Positions 33,453-35,905 of a stretch of 35,905 bases of DNA are shown here, one piece after another. This DNA is from Sulfidibacterium sp964473895 (GTDB taxonomy: Bacteria; Bacteroidota; Bacteroidia; Bacteroidales; F082): NCBI GenBank assembly GCA_964473895.1, contig CAYYRE010000009.1, forward strand, positions 1-35,905. Reading direction: 5' to 3'. The translations under genes were made by a program, and so were the position numbers. The stretch's first letter is position 1, and each line of letters begins with the position of its first letter. The notes under the pieces were generated by a model, which ran no database searches, was not told where the DNA came from, and saw only the letters and a program-made list of their open reading frames with translations.

Positions 33453-34799
33453 TTATTGTGGCTTTTGGTGTCTGACCACGGCTTTTGTTTTCCAGCGTCC
33501 GGTTTTGTAATAAAAGAAAGCCAATAAAAGCCCGACAAACCAAGCAATGGGAATACCCCACCATATACCGATGGCACCGAACCTCAGCGAGAGGAAATAG
33601 GATGCCGGAATGCGGACGAACCAAAGGGAAATAATGCTGAAAAACAGCGGGACCAAGGTGTCGCCGGCGCCACGCATGACGCCGTTGATGGAAAACATGG
33701 TGGCAAAAACCATGTAAAAAAGCGGGACAATGAGCAAATAATGTTTTCCGATTTCGACCACACCGGCATCTTTGGTGAAGACCTGCATGAGTTGACGGGC
33801 AAAAAGCAGGGCAACGACGGAAATGACAAGGGCTACGGCGTTTGACATGAGCAGGGTGGCCTTTAATCCTTTGTGTACTCTTTCCATTTTTCCGGCACCG
33901 ATGTTTTGCCCGACGAAAGTGGACAGGGCGGCTGAAAAATTCATGGCGGGCATGGCGGCAAACGAATCGATACGGACGGCAATACTGTAAGCGGCAATGG
34001 TGGGGGTGCCAAACATGTTGACAATGCGATACAGGGCCATGAAACCAAAGGCCACAAAAGTTTGCTGAAAACCGGTGGGCAGACCTATTTTCAGACTTTT
34101 CCGGAAGATTTCGCGATCGAAATGCATGTGCCGGGGTCTGAAATCGAGGAACGAATGATAGCGGTTCATGTAAAAAATGATGGCGAAAAAGGCGGAGCCT
34201 TGTGCTACTACCGTGGCTGCTGCCACCCCGCGGATGCCCCACCGGAAAACCAATACAAAAATCAGGTCGAGGGCAATGTTGAGCAACGTGGAACCGCCGA
34301 GGAAATAAAAAGGGGTTTTGGAGTCGCCCAGCCCGCGCATGATGGCACTGGTTCCCTGAAAGCCGAAAAAGAAAATGAATCCCAATGCATACACGCGGAA
34401 ATATTGTACGGCCTGGGGCAGAACATCCGGGGGCAGGTCGATGAGCCGGAAAATGGGACGGGCAAACAGGATACCGGCAGCGGTAACAAAAAAGGCAGCG
34501 AAAAACATAAAGATGTATAACGTATCGATGGTACGTTTGACCTCGGCCATTTTTTTGGCTCCGAAAAACTGGGAAATGACCACGGTGGATCCGATGGCGA
34601 TGCCCACCACAAAAGAGATGAGGGCGAAAATAAACGGGAAGTTAGCACCCACGGCAGCCAGGGCTTCTTTGCCAATGGCGCGACCCACCACAATGCTGTC
34701 GACCACATTGTACAATTGTTGAAAGACATTGCCTGCCAGCATGGGCAACGCAAATTGCAGGATAAGTTTTCCTTCCTTGCCTGTGGTTAAGTCTTTCAA
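33453..34799 (-). CDS. MATE family efflux transporter
   Basis: 448 residues with about 12 membrane segments in two related halves. The start matches the family exactly (KDLTTGKEGKLILQFALPMLAGNVFQQLYNVVDSIVVGR), but the first codon is TTG at 34799; no ATG is available before an in-frame stop at 34815. The half-repeat is visible as SLKIGLPTGFQQTFVAFGFMALYRIVNMFG. MATE proteins export cationic drugs, dyes or metabolites using Na+ or H+. The C-terminus is Lys/Arg-rich. The gene begins 27 bases after the tatA stop, so the two are cotranscribed from the promoter in front of tatA, although no shared function is evident. Confidence 0.92.
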   Translation of the reverse strand: MKDLTTGKEGKLILQFALPMLAGNVFQQLYNVVDSIVVGRAIGKEALAAVGANFPFIFALISFVVGIAIGSTVVISQFFGAKKMAEVKRTIDTLYIFMFFAAFFVTAAGILFARPIFRLIDLPPDVLPQAVQYFRVYALGFIFFFGFQGTSAIMRGLGDSKTPFYFLGGSTLLNIALDLIFVLVFRWGIRGVAAATVVAQGSAFFAIIFYMNRYHSFLDFRPRHMHFDREIFRKSLKIGLPTGFQQTFVAFGFMALYRIVNMFGTPTIAAYSIAVRIDSFAAMPAMNFSAALSTFVGQNIGAGKMERVHKGLKATLLMSNAVALVISVVALLFARQLMQVFTKDAGVVEIGKHYLLIVPLFYMVFATMFSINGVMRGAGDTLVPLFFSIISLWFVRIPASYFLSLRFGAIGIWWGIPIAWFVGLLLAFFYYKTGRWKTKAVVRHQKPQ

Positions 34800-34826
34800 A
34801 TTGAGCAGCCCGGTTTAAGAAAACGG

Positions 34827-35087
34827 TTATTTTTTACGGCTTTCCGTTTTTAACAGGTTTTTGGGGTTTACCTTGTTCACATCTTCTTTAAAATCATGAA
34901 TGTCGGAGGCCACATCTTTCAAATCTTTGGCAAGGCCCTCGTCATCCACGGCTTTTTTAAATTCGCGCATTCCTTTTCCCAGCCCTTTGGCCAGTTCCGG
35001 TATTTTTTTTCCGCCGAAGATCAACAGGACGGCTGCAAAAATGAGCAGCATTTCATTGGTTCCGATCAAGCCACAATACTGTATCAT
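34827..35087 (-). CDS. tatA: Twin-arginine translocase subunit TatA/TatE
   Basis: 86 residues with the TatA plan: an N-terminal membrane helix (MLLIFAAVLLIFG, about 13-25), the hinge GGKKIPELAKGLGKGMREFKKA as the amphipathic helix, and an acidic/basic tail (LAKDLKDVASDIHDFKEDV). TatA forms the pore part of the pathway that exports folded proteins with twin-arginine signals. No tatC is in the window, as is common in Bacteroidota, where tat genes are scattered. Its promoter is the second copy of the 88-bp repeat. The MATE gene follows by 27 bases. Confidence 0.92.
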   Translation of the reverse strand: MIQYCGLIGTNEMLLIFAAVLLIFGGKKIPELAKGLGKGMREFKKAVDDEGLAKDLKDVASDIHDFKEDVNKVNPKNLLKTESRKK

Positions 35088-35103
35088 TGCTTTAAATTTT
35101 TTA

Positions 35104-35111
35104 CAAATGTA
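35104..35111 (-). promoter_or_regulatory. -7 box for tatA
   Basis: TACATTTG on the minus strand, 16 bases before the tatA ATG at 35087. Conserved in place with the box in repeat copy A. Confidence 0.65.
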
Positions 35112-35190
35112 GATGAAATTTTTTTATTCGAAATGACACACAGACGAATGAAAAAATTTTATGGGAAAGCGAAGCGGTTCCCCCTGTAAA
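35104..35190 (-). repeat. Promoter-bearing dispersed repeat, copy B
   Basis: An 87-bp copy of the block at 13815-13902, in the opposite orientation in the window but again pointing at the gene it precedes (tatA). It differs by three substitutions and one base in a T-run, and includes the CATTCG/CGAAT inverted repeat (one mismatch in the extended stem) and the -7 box. Confidence 0.85.
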
Positions 35191-35282
35191 AAAAGATTTT
35201 GCACTTTGTCTTTATGGCAAAATGGTTTTTTTACAGGAAAGTTGTTTAAACTTTGAGGAAAAATATCTTTATAATGTATTTT

Positions 35283-35365
35283 AAATCAGCAAATAAATAC
35301 CTAATATTCCCCTTTTGGAAGGGGTGTAGGGGTAGGTATATAAAAAGATATTTATTTGCTGATTT
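35283..35365. repeat. 83-bp MITE-like element with perfect 17-bp terminal inverted repeats
   Basis: The ends AAATCAGCAAATAAATA (35283-35299) and TATTTATTTGCTGATTT (35349-35365) are exact reverse complements. The inside (35307-35338) is a copy of the CCCCTT/AAGGGG hairpin repeat also found at 10-40, and TACCTA/TAGGTA extends the pairing inward. The whole could form one long hairpin. No obvious target-site duplication is visible. It carries no gene. Confidence 0.65.
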
Positions 35366-35493
35366 ATCAGGTTGTTAAAGCCTACTTTGTTTTGTAAACT
35401 TTAAACAACTTCAGGGGAAAAGTAAACATTTTGGGTATTGGTGGTACACAATTTGCGGTATTGGCAGGGTAAAAAAGGAAAGGCAAAAAGTGT
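35366..35493. other. Intergenic region upstream of rnpB
   Basis: About 130 bases of AT-rich DNA with no gene. Together with the two repeats above, the space between tatA and rnpB (about 420 bases) holds only repeats and the rnpB promoter. Confidence 0.5.
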
Positions 35494-35501
35494 TAACTTT
35501 G
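35494..35501 (+). promoter_or_regulatory. -7 box for rnpB
   Basis: TAACTTTG ends 5 bases before the predicted first base of the RNA (35507), the distance expected for a start site. No -33 TTG at 20 bases. Confidence 0.65.
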
Positions 35502-35506
35502 CCGAA

Positions 35507-35898
35507 CCGTCAGGCTGTTCTATCGCTCCCGTTTCAAAACGGGTGAGGAAAGTCGGGACAACACAGGGTACCATACTTCCTAACGGGAAGGTGCCGCGTG
35601 AGCGGTAACAGCAAGTGCCACAGAAAATAACCGCCGAATCCGCCTGTGGCGGATGGCAAGGGTGAAAACGTGGGGTAAGAGCCCACGCGACCGGGTGGTG
35701 ACATCCGGCCGGGGTAAACCTTATGGGTTGCAAGGCCAAGTATGCCGGCGTTCCCGCCAAAGACGGGATAAGGGCGACCCGTCCGATGCCGGCGGGTAGG
35801 CTGCTGGAGGTGCAGGGTGACCTGCATCCGAGATAAATGATAGAACCCGTTCCGGTTTTTCCGGAACGGTGACAGAATCCCGCTTATAAGCCTGACGG
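35507..35898 (+). ncRNA. rnpB: RNase P RNA, bacterial class A
   Basis: The catalytic RNA that removes 5' leaders from pre-tRNA. Conserved parts are all readable: the 5' P4 strand and neighbours in GAGGAAAGTCGGGACAACA, ACAGAAAATAACCGCC, the GGTAAGAGCCCACGC segment, GATAAATGATAGAA, and the 3' P4 strand ACAGAATCCCGCTTATA. The ends pair as P1 (CCGTCAGGCT with AGCCTGACGG), which fixes both limits at about 392 nucleotides. A run of T at 35899-35905 follows P1 and probably ends transcription. The antisense frames across it are not genes. Confidence 0.95.
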
Positions 35899-35905
35899 TT
35901 TTTTT

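Noticed and set aside
33200..33577. Minus-strand frame through the GC-rich element after the MATE gene
   Set aside because: It begins inside the MATE gene in another frame; the composition fits a repeat rather than a protein.
35401..35827. Minus-strand frames across 35401-35827
   Set aside because: They are antisense to rnpB, whose conserved core and P1 pairing are unambiguous.
1..35905. CRISPR arrays, tRNA or rRNA genes, integrases and transposases
   Set aside because: I looked for repeat-spacer periodicity, cloverleaf signatures and DDE/tyrosine recombinase motifs and saw none.

Overview
The window comes from a member of the Bacteroidota, probably Bacteroidales or a related marine/sediment lineage. 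Evidence: repeated Bacteroidota-type -7 promoter boxes (TAnnTTTG), a secreted protease with a type IX secretion C-terminal tail, an LruC-domain lipoprotein, a DUF5723 outer-membrane protein, an AraC regulator of the Bacteroidota kind, and an A-type RNase P RNA at the right edge. Most of the DNA is ordinary chromosomal sequence. There is no phage, tRNA, rRNA or CRISPR array. A 100-N assembly gap at 19425-19524 is artificial: the 55 bases on either side are identical and the gene reads through when they are merged.

Layout. 1-525: low-GC repeat-rich DNA with a possible frameshifted gene remnant. 526-4706: envelope genes (sppA, a GH73-like glucosaminidase, an outer-membrane barrel, an exported Dabb protein). 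4847-6058: a lipoprotein with two DUF2202 ferritin-like domains. 6176-13712: a same-strand run of seven genes, read right to left: AraC-type regulator, PqqD-like protein, ATP-grasp ligase, fold-III PLP decarboxylase, urea-transporter/M23-peptidase fusion, TPR/outer-membrane barrel, TPR protein. 13930-15540: S41 C-terminal processing peptidase. 15672-17441: acyl-CoA synthetase. 17818-22095: T9SS trypsin-like protease, HAD nucleotidase, DUF5723 protein. 22096-25009: deoxynucleoside kinase, folK, P5C dehydrogenase. 25248-29567: His/Lys-rich secreted peptide, metallophosphoesterase, hotdog thioesterase, LruC lipoprotein. 29656-35087: aminotransferase, ADP-forming acyl-CoA synthetase, MATE exporter, TatA. 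35507-35898: rnpB.

The most interesting system is the 6.2-13.7 kb run. Four of its six structural genes overlap a neighbour or abut it within a few bases, and the other gaps are 34 and 56 bp, so it is very probably one transcript. It joins a RiPP-recognition-like PqqD protein, a carboxylate-amine ligase fold and an amino-acid decarboxylase fold to a membrane protein (urea-channel fold plus periplasmic M23 peptidase) and an outer-membrane barrel. I know of no described pathway with this set. A reasonable inference is that it makes, or attaches, a small amide-linked compound that acts at or crosses the envelope, but the substrate cannot be read from the sequence.

Regulatory DNA is also notable. 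An 88-bp block that carries a -7 box is almost identical upstream of the S41 protease (13815-13902) and of tatA (35104-35190), each time oriented toward the gene. An 83-bp element with perfect 17-bp terminal inverted repeats lies at 35283-35365, and a 38-bp perfect inverted repeat resembling an operator lies at 27517-27554 with no regulator gene beside it.
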